NCBI RefSeq assembly: GCF_011040385.1
Contig: NZ_JAAIKB010000001.1
Location: forward strand, 620,001 to 684,000
Source of the DNA: Falsiroseomonas algicola
GTDB taxonomy: Bacteria; Pseudomonadota; Alphaproteobacteria; Acetobacterales; Acetobacteraceae
DNA length: 64,000 bases
Reading direction: 5' to 3'
The notes beneath the pieces were generated by a model, which saw only the letters and a list, made by a program, of their open reading frames with translations, was not told where the DNA came from and did no database searches. Positions 19,044 to 27,509 of this stretch are shown here, one piece after another. The translations under genes and the position numbers were made by a program. The first letter of the stretch is position 1. Each line of letters begins with the position of its first letter.

Positions 19044-19858
19044 CGGTCAGGGCCATCCCCGGCTTCGGCCTCTCGATCGGCATCGCACTGCTCTGGGTCT
19101 CGCTGATCGTGCTGGTGCCGCTGCTGGCGCTGGCGGTGAAGCCCTGGGAGATGGGGCTGGCGGGCGTGCTGCGCTCGCTCTCGGAGGAGCGGGTGCTGGC
19201 CTCGCTGGCGCTGAGCTTCGGCACGGCGGCGCTGGCGGGGCTGGCCAGCCTGCCGGTCGGGCTGCTGCTGGCCTATGCCATCGTGCGGCTGCGCTTCCCG
19301 GGGCGGCGCATCCTGGACGGCATGGTGGACCTGCCCTTCGCCCTGCCGACGGCGGTGGCGGGCATCGCGTTGACGGCGCTCTTCGCCCCCAATGGCTGGC
19401 TCGGCGCGCCGCTGGCCGCAGCCTTCGGCTGGAAAATCGCCTTCACGCCGGCGGGCATCGTGGTCGCGCTGGTCTTCGTCGCGTTGCCCTTCATCGTGCG
19501 AACGGTGGAGCCCGTGCTGCGGGACCTTGGCCGGGATGCGGAGGAAGCGGCGGCGACGCTCGGCGCCACGCGGCCGCAGGCGCTGGCGCGGGTGGTGCTG
19601 CCGGCGCTGGCGCCCGCGCTGGTCTCGGGCTTCGGCCTCGGCTTCGCGCGCGCGGTCGGGGAATATGGCAGCGTGATCTTCATCGCCGGCAACATGCCGA
19701 TGGTGAGCGAGATCGCGCCGCTGCTGATCGTCATCCGGCTGGAGCAGTTCGACTATGCCGGCGCGGCCGCGGTCGGGCTGGCCATGCTGGTGCTGTCCTT
19801 CGCCGTCCTGCTGGCGCTGTCCGTGCTGCAGCGCCTGCTGCGGCGGGGTCGCGCATGA
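19040..19858 (+). CDS. cysT: Sulfate ABC transporter permease CysT (CysU)
   Basis: Length 272 aa with about six membrane helices. Family signals: [36 protein letters not shown], and the EAA loop ([23 protein letters not shown]). Together with CysW it forms the membrane channel. It overlaps sbp by 4 bp; cysW begins 19 bp downstream with an odd repeated start context. Confidence 0.94.
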   Translation: MTVRAIPGFGLSIGIALLWVSLIVLVPLLALAVKPWEMGLAGVLRSLSEERVLASLALSFGTAALAGLASLPVGLLLAYAIVRLRFPGRRILDGMVDLPFALPTAVAGIALTALFAPNGWLGAPLAAAFGWKIAFTPAGIVVALVFVALPFIVRTVEPVLRDLGRDAEEAAATLGATRPQALARVVLPALAPALVSGFGLGFARAVGEYGSVIFIAGNMPMVSEIAPLLIVIRLEQFDYAGAAAVGLAMLVLSFAVLLALSVLQRLLRRGRA

Positions 19859-19887
19859 GCGCGCGGATTTATAACGCATGAGCGCGC
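19852..19887 (+). repeat. Direct repeat of the start context, with an 8-codon minicistron before cysW
   Basis: CGCATGAGCGCGC occurs at 19852-19864 and again at 19875-19887, a 23-bp period. The first ATG (19855) opens a frame encoding MSARIYNA and stopping at 19879-19881, overlapping the true cysW ATG at 19878. This could be a recent small duplication that left a coupling minicistron, letting ribosomes finishing it re-initiate at cysW. Function is inference. Confidence 0.6.
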
Positions 19888-20708
19888 CTTTCCGTAGCGC
19901 GGCGGAGGATGCGCCCTGGGCGCGGGCGCTGCTCGCGCTGGCCGCCATCACCATCGGCGTGGTGATCCTGGCCCTGCCGCTGGCCGCCGTCTTCACCGAG
20001 GCGCTGCGCCGCGGCTGGGGCGTATTGTGGGCGGCGCTGGCGGAGGAAGATACGCTGGCCGCCATCCGCCTCACGCTGATCGTCGCCGCCATCACCGTGC
20101 CGATCAACACCATCGGCGGCCTCGCGGCCTGCTGGGCCATCGCCAAGCATGACTTCCCGGGCAAGCGCCTGCTGGTGGTGCTGGTGGAGTTGCCCTTCAG
20201 CGTCTCGCCGGTCATCTCCGGCCTCGTCTTCGTGCTGATCTTCGGCGCGCAGGGATGGCTCGGCCCCTGGCTGCAGGCGCGGGACGTGCAGATCATCTTC
20301 GCCCTGCCCGGCCTGGTGCTGGCGACCATCTTCGTCACCTTCCCCTTCGTCGCCCGCACCGTGCTGCCGCTGATGCAGGAACAGGGGCGGGAGGAGGAGG
20401 AGGCCGCGGCGACACTCGGCGCTTCCGGCTGGCAGATCTTCCGCCGCGTCACGCTGCCCAACATCCGCTGGGCGCTGCTGTCCGGCATCCTGCTCTGCAA
20501 CGCGCGCGCCATGGGCGAATTCGGCGCCGTCTCGGTCGTTTCAGGCCATGTCAGGGGAATGACCAACACGATGCCGCTGCATGTCGAGATCCTCTACAAC
20601 GAATACCAGTTCGCCGGCGCCTTCGCGGTGGCTGCCCTGCTGGCGCTGCTCGGCCTGGTGACGCTGGCCGCGAAGACGCTGCTCGAACGCCGGGGACGCC
20701 ACGCGTGA
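19878..20708 (+). CDS. cysW: Sulfate ABC transporter permease CysW
   Basis: Length 276 aa, about six helices. Signals: [49 protein letters not shown] loop [24 protein letters not shown], and [35 protein letters not shown], a CysW hallmark. It pairs with CysT as the second membrane subunit. The stop overlaps the cysA GTG start. Confidence 0.95.
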   Translation: MSAPFRSAAEDAPWARALLALAAITIGVVILALPLAAVFTEALRRGWGVLWAALAEEDTLAAIRLTLIVAAITVPINTIGGLAACWAIAKHDFPGKRLLVVLVELPFSVSPVISGLVFVLIFGAQGWLGPWLQARDVQIIFALPGLVLATIFVTFPFVARTVLPLMQEQGREEEEAAATLGASGWQIFRRVTLPNIRWALLSGILLCNARAMGEFGAVSVVSGHVRGMTNTMPLHVEILYNEYQFAGAFAVAALLALLGLVTLAAKTLLERRGRHA

Positions 20709-21733
20709 CGGTGGAAGCCAGCGGGATCACCCGGCGCTTCGGCGATGCCGCGGCGCTGGACGGCGTGGACCTGACCGTGCGGGAGGGGGAACTGGTCGCG
20801 CTCCTCGGCCCCTCCGGCTCCGGCAAGACCACGCTGCTGCGCGTGATCGCGGGGCTGGAGGGCATGGATGCCGGCACGCTCCGCATCGCGGGCCAGGACA
20901 TGGCGGGCGTCCCGGCGCGGGAGCGGGGGATCGGCGTGGTGTTCCAGCACTACGCGCTGTTCCGCCACATGAAGGTCGCGGACAACATCGCCTTCGGCCT
21001 CGATGTCCGGCCTCGCGCCACGCGGCCCGACCGGGCGGAGATGACGCGGCGCGTGGCGGCGCTGCTCGCCCTCGTGCAGATTCCCGACCTTGCGCGGCGC
21101 TATCCGGACCAGCTTTCGGGTGGCCAGCGGCAGCGCGTGGCGCTTGCCCGGGCGCTGGCGATCGAGCCGCGGCTGCTGCTGCTGGACGAACCCTTCGGCG
21201 CGCTGGATGCGCTGGTGCGGCGCGACGTGCGGCGCTGGGTACGCGGGCTGCAGGAACGCCTCGCCATCACCACCATCCTGGTGACGCATGACCAGGAGGA
21301 GGCGATGGAAATGGCGGACCGCGTCGCGGTGATGGAACGCGGGCGCATCGTGCAGTTCGACACGCCATCCGCCCTGCTGGACCAGCCCGCGACCCCCTTC
21401 GTCGCCGGCTTCATCGGCGATGCCGCGCGGCTGCCCTGCCGCGTCGAAGGCGGGATCGCGCGCTTCGATCCGCTGCCCGTCGCGCCGCTGCCCGCGGCGG
21501 TGCCCGATGGCCCCGCCACCGCCTTCCTGCGTCCATCGGAGTTGCTGGCGGAGCCCGGCAGCGGCGCCACCGTCAGGCTGCTGCGACCGCAGGGTGGCGG
21601 GGACGCGCACCTCGTGGTGGAGGCCGGTGGCCTCGTGCTGGATGCCCGCGCCGCGCCCGGCTCGACCCTGGCGCGCGGCGATGCCTGCCACCTGGTGCCG
21701 CGCGGCGGGCGCGTCTTTCCGACGGCAGGCTGA
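20705..21733 (+). CDS. cysA: Sulfate ABC transporter ATP-binding protein
   Basis: Length 342 aa, GTG start within GTGA overlap of cysW. Walker [11 protein letters not shown]-loop [12 protein letters not shown], signature [15 protein letters not shown], Walker [13 protein letters not shown] and the H-loop [13 protein letters not shown] are all intact. After about residue 235 a shorter TOBE-like regulatory tail follows ([26 protein letters not shown]). It energizes sulfate import. It converges on the next small gene with a 4-bp gap. Confidence 0.95.
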   Translation: MTVEASGITRRFGDAAALDGVDLTVREGELVALLGPSGSGKTTLLRVIAGLEGMDAGTLRIAGQDMAGVPARERGIGVVFQHYALFRHMKVADNIAFGLDVRPRATRPDRAEMTRRVAALLALVQIPDLARRYPDQLSGGQRQRVALARALAIEPRLLLLDEPFGALDALVRRDVRRWVRGLQERLAITTILVTHDQEEAMEMADRVAVMERGRIVQFDTPSALLDQPATPFVAGFIGDAARLPCRVEGGIARFDPLPVAPLPAAVPDGPATAFLRPSELLAEPGSGATVRLLRPQGGGDAHLVVEAGGLVLDARAAPGSTLARGDACHLVPRGGRVFPTAG

Positions 21734-21737
21734 GGCG

Positions 21738-22067
21738 TCAGGACACCGGCGGCCCGCAACGCCGCCAGACCGGCTCGATGGGGCCGTTCGCGGCCTGCAC
21801 GCGCACCGCATTCTCCCCCATCAGCCGCAGATCGACGCGGCCGCCGGCGCCGGGCTCCCCGGCGGGCGCGGTGTAGCTGAAGCCGTGGCGGTCATAGTCG
21901 CCCGACATCCGCGCGCCCCCGGGCGAGAGCAGGTTCGGCCCCTGGATGGTCAGGCGCAGCCCGCCCTCGCTGCACCAATGCCCATCGATGGCATCCGCAC
22001 GCGCCCCGCCCGGCGCCAGCGCGACGCCGCCGATCAGGGCGAGAAGGGGAAGGGTGATACGGGCCAT
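21738..22067 (-). CDS. Small secreted hypothetical protein
   Basis: Length 109 aa. N-terminal signal peptide (about 24 residues, ARITLPLLALIGGVALAPGGARA, cut near ARA-DA). The mature part (DAIDGHWCSEGGLRLTIQGP, then a late RRCGPP) has two Cys that could form a disulfide, and looks like a small beta-barrel. Function unknown. It converges on cysA and diverges from the NrtA-like gene. Confidence 0.7.
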   Translation of the reverse strand: MARITLPLLALIGGVALAPGGARADAIDGHWCSEGGLRLTIQGPNLLSPGGARMSGDYDRHGFSYTAPAGEPGAGGRVDLRLMGENAVRVQAANGPIEPVWRRCGPPVS

Positions 22068-22264
22068 GGCCGTGCCTCCTGCAGCGCGGGAAGGCTAGCG
22101 CCGCGACGCGGCCGGATGCCAGCGCGATGCTGCATGCGTCGCAACCGGGACTGCCTGTTTTCTGGGCGAAGCCGTTCCGCGACCAGGCGCGGCGGCCCGA
22201 ATCCCGCGATGCGCGCGTGCGGCACGGCGGTTGCAACCGCGCCGGAGACCCAGGGAGCCTCCCC

Positions 22265-23620
22265 ATGCGCCGCCTGACCGCCAATCCGCTCGACCCCAAG
22301 ACGCGCCTTGCCCGCTGCGGCTGCGGCCAGCATGGCAGCGCGATGGAATGCGCCGGCGACGCGCCCTCCGCCGAGCAGGCGATGGCGGAGGTCGCGGAGG
22401 GCGCGGTGCTGCGCGCCACCTTCCGCAATGGCCCGACCCGCCGCGCGCTGGTGGAGCGCTTCGGCGCGGCGACGGTGCTGGCGGCCCTCGCCTCCGTCTT
22501 CCCGCTGGATGCCGCCAGGGAAGCGCTGGCCCAGCCCGCCGGCGCGCCGGAGAAGCGGGACCTCAAGGTCGGCTTCATCCCGATCACCTGCGCCACGCCC
22601 ATCATCATGGCGCATCCCATGGGCTTCTATCAGCGCCATGGCTTGAACGTGGAGGTCATCCGCGCCGCGGGCTGGGCCGTGATCCGCGACCGCGCCATCG
22701 CCCGCGAATTCGATGCCGCGCATATGCTGAGCCCGATGCCGCTCGCCATGTCGCTCGGCGTCGGCGTCGCGCAGCCGATCCCCTTCGCGGTCGCCGCGAT
22801 CGAGAACGTCAACGGCCAGGCCATCACGCTGGCGACCAAGCATCGGGAGAAGCGGAACCCCCGCGACTGGCGCGGCTTCCGCTTCGCCGTGCCCTTCGAC
22901 TTCTCCATGCACAACTACCTGCTGCGCCACTACCTCGCGGAGAACGGGATTGATCCCGATCGCGACGTGCAGATCCGCGCCGTGCCGCCGCCCGAGATGG
23001 TCGCCAATCTCCGCGCCGACAACATCGATGGCTTCCTCGGCCCCGATCCCTTCAACCAGCGCGCCGTCTTCGATGGCGTGGGCTTCATTCATCTGCTGAC
23101 GAAGGAGCTGTGGGACGGCCATCCCTGCTGCGCCTTCGCCGTGCCGCGTTCCATGATCACGGAAACGCCGAACACCTTCGCCGCCCTGATGCGCGCGATC
23201 GTGGAAGCCACAGCCTATTCCGCCAAGCCCGAGAACCGGCGGGAAGTCGCGACGGCGATCAGCGGCGCCAACTACCTGAACCAGCCGGAGACGGTGGTGA
23301 ACCAGGTGCTGACCGGCACCTATGCGGACGGGCTCGGCCAGGTGCGCCGGGTGCCGGACCGCATCGGCTTCGACCCCTTCCCCTGGCATTCCATGGCGAT
23401 CTGGATGCTGACGCAGATGCGCCGCTGGGGGCAGCTGCGGCAGGAGGTCGACTACGCGCAGGTCGCGAACCAGGTCTTCCTGGCCCTCGATGCCGGCAAG
23501 GCGATGCGCGAACTGGGCCTGCCGGTGCCCGGCAGCCCGATGCGCACCGAGACGATCATGGGCCGACCCTTCGACCCCGCGAACCCCGCTGCCTGGACCG
23601 AGCGCGCGATCCGCGCCTGA
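22265..23620 (+). CDS. cynA: NrtA/CmpA-family ABC substrate-binding protein, probable cyanate binder
   Basis: Length 451 aa; ATG at 22265 with GGGAG just upstream. The first 55 residues are unusual: they carry Cys18, Cys20, His23 and Cys29 (RCGCGQHGSAMEC). Then comes a Tat-like signal region (TRRALVERFGAATVLAALASVF). The mature part begins KRDLKVGFIPITCATPIIMAHPMGFY and has PFDFSMHNYLLRHYLAENGIDPD and DGFLGPDPFNQRAVFDGVGF, both typical of nitrate/bicarbonate/cyanate binding proteins. The following permease, ATPase and cyanase argue for cyanate, but nitrate or a sulfonate cannot be excluded from sequence alone. Confidence 0.85.
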   Translation: MRRLTANPLDPKTRLARCGCGQHGSAMECAGDAPSAEQAMAEVAEGAVLRATFRNGPTRRALVERFGAATVLAALASVFPLDAAREALAQPAGAPEKRDLKVGFIPITCATPIIMAHPMGFYQRHGLNVEVIRAAGWAVIRDRAIAREFDAAHMLSPMPLAMSLGVGVAQPIPFAVAAIENVNGQAITLATKHREKRNPRDWRGFRFAVPFDFSMHNYLLRHYLAENGIDPDRDVQIRAVPPPEMVANLRADNIDGFLGPDPFNQRAVFDGVGFIHLLTKELWDGHPCCAFAVPRSMITETPNTFAALMRAIVEATAYSAKPENRREVATAISGANYLNQPETVVNQVLTGTYADGLGQVRRVPDRIGFDPFPWHSMAIWMLTQMRRWGQLRQEVDYAQVANQVFLALDAGKAMRELGLPVPGSPMRTETIMGRPFDPANPAAWTERAIRA

Positions 23621-23624
23621 CCCC

Positions 23625-24476
23625 ATGCAGCACCAGGTACCGTTCTGGCGTGCGGCGGCACTCTCGCTGCTGATCCTCGCCGTCTTCCTCGGCGGGTGGG
23701 AGGCCGCGATCCGCGCCGCCGCCACGGCCTCCGGCCAGGCCGTCGATCCGGAATACGCGGCGCTGATGGGCCAGGCCGCGGCGACGGGCGGGCAGAGCGC
23801 GATGCCGGCGCCGAGCGACATCGCGAAGCGGCTGTTCGAGCTGCTGCGCGACCCCTTCTACGTCCGCGGCACCAACGACCAGGGCATCGGCGTGCAGATC
23901 GCCTATTCCCTGCTGCGCGTCGGCGCCGGCTTCGGGCTGGCCGCGATCATCGCCATTCCGCTCGGCTTCGCCATCGGCATGTCGCCGCTGCTGAATGCGG
24001 CACTCAATCCCTTCATCCAGGTGCTGCGGCCGGTCTCGCCGCTCGCCTGGATGCCGCTCGCCCTCTATTCCATCAAGGACAGCTCGATCAGCTCCGTCTT
24101 CGTCATCTTCATCTGCTCGATCTGGCCGATGCTGCTGAACACCGCCTTCGGGGTCGCGAGCGTGCGCCGTGAATGGCTGAATGTGGGCCGCACGCTGGAA
24201 GCGGGGCCGTGGCGGACGGCGACCCGCATCATCCTGCCGGCCGCCGCGCCCACCATCGTGACGGGCATGCGCATCTCCATCGGCATCGCCTGGCTGGTGA
24301 TCGTGGCGGCGGAGATGCTCGTGGGCGGCACGGGCATCGGCTACTGGGTCTGGAACCAGTGGAACAACCTCTCCATCGCCGACATCGTCATCGCCATCCT
24401 GATGATCGGGCTGGTGGGGCTGGCGCTGGACCGGCTGCTCGGGCTGCTCGCCCGCGCCGTGGCGTGGTCGGAATGA
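23625..24476 (+). CDS. cynB: ABC transporter permease of the NrtB/CynB type
   Basis: Length 283 aa. N-terminal helix (ALSLLILAVFLGGWEAAIRAA), a soluble segment, then five more helices. The EAA-like loop region reads VRREWLNVGRTLEAGPWRTATRIILPAAAPTIVTGMRISIGIAWLVIVAAEML, as in the SsuC/NrtB group. It starts 5 bp after the binding-protein stop and overlaps the ATPase start by 4 bp. Confidence 0.9.
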   Translation: MQHQVPFWRAAALSLLILAVFLGGWEAAIRAAATASGQAVDPEYAALMGQAAATGGQSAMPAPSDIAKRLFELLRDPFYVRGTNDQGIGVQIAYSLLRVGAGFGLAAIIAIPLGFAIGMSPLLNAALNPFIQVLRPVSPLAWMPLALYSIKDSSISSVFVIFICSIWPMLLNTAFGVASVRREWLNVGRTLEAGPWRTATRIILPAAAPTIVTGMRISIGIAWLVIVAAEMLVGGTGIGYWVWNQWNNLSIADIVIAILMIGLVGLALDRLLGLLARAVAWSE

Positions 24477-25318
24477 GCGCCATGGATCGCCCTGACGTCC
24501 AGGTGGAAGGCATCGCGCGCCGCTTCGGCGCGACGGCGGTGTTCGAGGATGTCTGGTTCAGCGTCGGCCGCGGCGAGTTCGTCTGCCTGGTCGGGCATTC
24601 CGGCTGCGGCAAGACGACCATCCTGAACATCCTGGCCGGGCTCGACGCGCCGGATGATGGCGCGGTGATCGTGGGGGGGCGCGAGATCACCGGCCCCTCG
24701 CTGGATCGCGCGGTGATCTTCCAGTCCCACGCGCTGATGCCCTGGATGACGGCGGCGCAGAACGTCGCCTTCGCGCTGTCCTGCCGCAACCCGCACTGGA
24801 ACCGCCGGATGTGCGAGGATGCGGCGCGGGAGGCGCTGGCGCGCGTCGGCCTGGCGCATGCGGCGGACCGCAAGCCGGCGCAGCTTTCGGGCGGCATGAA
24901 GCAGCGCGTCGGCATCGCCCGGGCACTCGCGATCCAGCCCCGCATCCTGCTGATGGACGAGCCGTTCAGCGCGCTCGATGCGCTGACGCGCGGCGCGCTG
25001 CAGGAGGAGGTGTCGAGGCTGGTGACGGAGGCCGGCCAGACCGGCTTCATGATCACCCACGACGTGGATGAGGCGATCCTGCTGGCCGACCGCATCCTGC
25101 TGATGTCGAACGGCCCCGGCGCGCGCATCGCGGAGGTGGTGGTGAACACCCTGCCCCGCCCGCGCACCCGCGCCGGCCTGCACCACATGCCCGGCTACCA
25201 CGCGCTGCGGGACCATGTGCTCGACTTCCTGATCACCCGGTCGCGCGACTTCGAGGCGACCAACCCGCCCGCCGGATGGTCCGCGCGGGCCGTGCCCGAA
25301 CTGCGACCCGCCGCCTGA
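24473..25318 (+). CDS. cynD: ABC transporter ATP-binding protein of the NrtD/CynD type
   Basis: Length 281 aa. Walker A GHSGCGKTT, Q-loop VIFQSHALMPWMTAAQNV, signature [15 protein letters not shown], Walker B ILLMDEPFSALD and ITHDVDEAILLADRI are intact. The tail (MSNGPGARIAEVVVNTLPRPRTR) is the usual NrtD/SsuB end. The cyanase gene begins 14 bp later. Confidence 0.92.
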   Translation: MSAMDRPDVQVEGIARRFGATAVFEDVWFSVGRGEFVCLVGHSGCGKTTILNILAGLDAPDDGAVIVGGREITGPSLDRAVIFQSHALMPWMTAAQNVAFALSCRNPHWNRRMCEDAAREALARVGLAHAADRKPAQLSGGMKQRVGIARALAIQPRILLMDEPFSALDALTRGALQEEVSRLVTEAGQTGFMITHDVDEAILLADRILLMSNGPGARIAEVVVNTLPRPRTRAGLHHMPGYHALRDHVLDFLITRSRDFEATNPPAGWSARAVPELRPAA

Positions 25319-25331
25319 AAGGAACACGTCC

Positions 25332-25778
25332 GTGAACGACGCCAAGACCGAGCTCGGCAAGAAGATCCTCAAGATCAAGAAGGCGAAGGGCCTGAAATGG
25401 GCCGACATCGCCAACCGCATCGCCATGTCGCCCGTCTGGACCTGCGCGCTCTGCATGGGGCAGATGAGTGCCGAGCCGCACCACGCGGCGGGGATCGCCG
25501 ACATCCTCGACCTCGATGAGGAGGACGCCGCGACGCTCTGCGAGATCCCCTATCGCGGCGCCCAGCCCATGCCGCCGACCGACCCGCTGATCTACCGCTT
25601 CTACGAGCTGGTGCTGGTCTATGGCACGAGCTGGAAGGAGATGATCCATGAGGAGTTCGGCGACGGCATCATGTCCGCCATCGACTACGACATGGTCCTG
25701 GAACGCCAGCCCGACCAGAAGGGCGACCGTGTGAAGATCACGATGACGGGCAAGTTCCTCAGCTACAAGCGCTACTGA
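25332..25778 (+). CDS. cynS: Cyanate hydratase (cyanase)
   Basis: Length 148 aa, GTG start with AAAGGAAC upstream. It converts cyanate plus bicarbonate to ammonia and two CO2. The three catalytic residues known from the E. coli enzyme are conserved: Arg89 and Glu92 in IYRFYELVLVYG, and Ser115 in FGDGIMSAIDYD. The N-terminal helical domain (ILKIKKAKGLKWADIANRIAMS) is also standard. As the last gene of the ABC operon it gives detoxification and nitrogen supply from imported cyanate. Confidence 0.96.
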   Translation: MNDAKTELGKKILKIKKAKGLKWADIANRIAMSPVWTCALCMGQMSAEPHHAAGIADILDLDEEDAATLCEIPYRGAQPMPPTDPLIYRFYELVLVYGTSWKEMIHEEFGDGIMSAIDYDMVLERQPDQKGDRVKITMTGKFLSYKRY

Positions 25779-25836
25779 TCGCCAGCCCGGCGCGCGCCGG
25801 TTGCGCGCGCCGGGACGCCGGCGGCATGCTGGCCCC

Positions 25837-26805
25837 ATGCCCTTCGCCGCCCGCCGCATCGGCCTGCTGATCCGCCCGCACATGGATGCCCGCATGGGCG
25901 CCAATGTGCAGGGGCCGTCGCTCATCCGCGTGCCGGACTGGCTGCCGGACCCGCTCGGCCGCTACTACCTCTATTTCGCAGACCACAAGGGCCGCTACAT
26001 CCGTCTCGCCGTCGCCGACGCCATCGAGGGCCCGTGGCGGATGCACGAGCCTGGCAGCCTGACCCTGGAAGACAGCCTGTTCCCGACCGTGGCACCGGCG
26101 GAGGAGCCCGGCACCACGCCCGATCGCCTGGCCGGCACGGCGCCGCCCGGCACGCCGGGGGTGGAGGATCCCGACACGGATGGCCGCCAGCCCCACATCG
26201 CGAGTCCGGACGTGCATGTCGACCACGCGAACCGGCGCATCGTGATGTACTACCATGGCCTCGAAGGCTGGCGGACGCAGCGGACGCGCGCCGCGACCTC
26301 CCCGGACGGGCTGCGCTTCTCGGCGCTGCCGGAACTGCTCGGCCCTTCCTATTTCCGCGTCTTCGCCCATGGCGGCGCGACCTATGCGCTGGCCATGCCG
26401 GGCCTCATCCTCCGCTCCGCCGATGGGATGCGCGGCTTCGAGCGGGGTCCGCGCCTGTTCCTGGATGGCCTTCAGCGCCACACCGCCGTGCTGGTCCGCG
26501 GTGACACGCTGCATGTCTTCTGGACGCGGGTGACGGACGCGCCGGAACGCATCCTGCACTCGACCGTGTCGCTTGCCGGCGACTGGCGCGGCTGGGTCGC
26601 GGAAGGGGAGGCCGAGGTGCTGCGCCCCGAGACCGACTACGAGGGCGGCCACCTGCCGCTGGAGGGGAGTTGGCGTGGCGCCGTCCATGTGCCGGTCCGG
26701 CAACTCCGCGACCCCTGCGTGTTCGAGGAGGATGGCCGGCTCTTCCTCCTCTACGCCGTACAGGGCGAGTCCGGCATCGCCCTGGCGGAACTGGAGGAGC
26801 GATAG
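25837..26805 (+). CDS. GH43-like beta-propeller glycosidase family protein
   Basis: Length 322 aa; ATG at 25837. Repeated propeller-like blades: GPSLIRVPDWLPDPLGRYYLYFADHKGRYIRLAVAD, QPHIASPDVHVDHANRRIVMYYHG, RTRAATSPDGLRF and DPCVFEEDGRLFLLYAVQGESGIALAEL, with conserved Asp at blade starts. This resembles GH32/43/68 and related phosphorylases. No signal peptide is present, so it likely acts inside the cell on a small glycoside or has lost activity. The catalytic set cannot be assigned confidently. Confidence 0.65.
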   Translation: MPFAARRIGLLIRPHMDARMGANVQGPSLIRVPDWLPDPLGRYYLYFADHKGRYIRLAVADAIEGPWRMHEPGSLTLEDSLFPTVAPAEEPGTTPDRLAGTAPPGTPGVEDPDTDGRQPHIASPDVHVDHANRRIVMYYHGLEGWRTQRTRAATSPDGLRFSALPELLGPSYFRVFAHGGATYALAMPGLILRSADGMRGFERGPRLFLDGLQRHTAVLVRGDTLHVFWTRVTDAPERILHSTVSLAGDWRGWVAEGEAEVLRPETDYEGGHLPLEGSWRGAVHVPVRQLRDPCVFEEDGRLFLLYAVQGESGIALAELEER

Positions 26806-26810
26806 ACGCC

Positions 26811-27509
26811 ATGGATTACGCGAGCTTCCTGCGCAGCCAGTGGCAGGATCTGGTGGATGCCTGGCTCGGCCTGGATGACCGGCTGGGCCTCAACACCGCC
26901 TGGATCGCCCTGCCGGACATGAGCTGGGTGCATAAGCTGGCCGAACCCGGCTTCCCCGGCGGCGCGGGCCGCTGGTCCCCCCTGCCCGGCACGCCGCCGA
27001 CCGAGGCGCTGATGCGCCACGATTCGAGGTCTCGAGCGCAGCTCTGGGTGAAGCCGGAAGACAAGGCGGAGGGTGATGGCCGCTATGCCGCCTATTGGGC
27101 GGCCTTCGTGAAGCAGTTGGGCCATGGCGCGCCGGCCTCCGAAGTGAACGGCCAGAAGCTGGCCGTCGATCACCTCTTCCCGGAAACGGCGGCGGCGCGG
27201 CGGGGCTGGCTGCTGGTTCGGACCATGCCGGTCGATCGCCGGTCCAACAGCCTGCTCGGCAGCACGACGGAGAAGGTGGATGCGAACCGCGGCGGCGTGC
27301 ACCGCCCCCGCAAGGCGACGGCGCTGACCATCGCCAAGGTCACGGGCTTCCAGGGCAGCTTCGCCCGGCGGCACGACCCGAAGGGCATCGCCACCGCGCT
27401 TCTCGCGCATCTCCGCGCCTGCGGGCTGCGCGTGCCGGACAACATCCTGCTTCCGGATGACGAGGAGGGCGGGATGATCGCGGGGCTGATCGGCTTCTAT
27501 CGCCGCTGA
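26811..27509 (+). CDS. Uncharacterized protein (232 aa)
   Basis: ATG at 26811 preceded by GGAGGAGCG and 5 bp after the GH43-like stop, so probably co-transcribed. The sequence is soluble and charged: WVHKLAEPGFPGG, AYWAAFVKQLGHG, KLAVDHLFPETAAARRGWLLVRTMPVDRRSN, then DEEGGMIAGLIGFYRR at the end. The DHLFPE segment faintly recalls His-containing nuclease motifs, but nothing else supports that. I do not recognize a family. Confidence 0.6.
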   Translation: MDYASFLRSQWQDLVDAWLGLDDRLGLNTAWIALPDMSWVHKLAEPGFPGGAGRWSPLPGTPPTEALMRHDSRSRAQLWVKPEDKAEGDGRYAAYWAAFVKQLGHGAPASEVNGQKLAVDHLFPETAAARRGWLLVRTMPVDRRSNSLLGSTTEKVDANRGGVHRPRKATALTIAKVTGFQGSFARRHDPKGIATALLAHLRACGLRVPDNILLPDDEEGGMIAGLIGFYRR

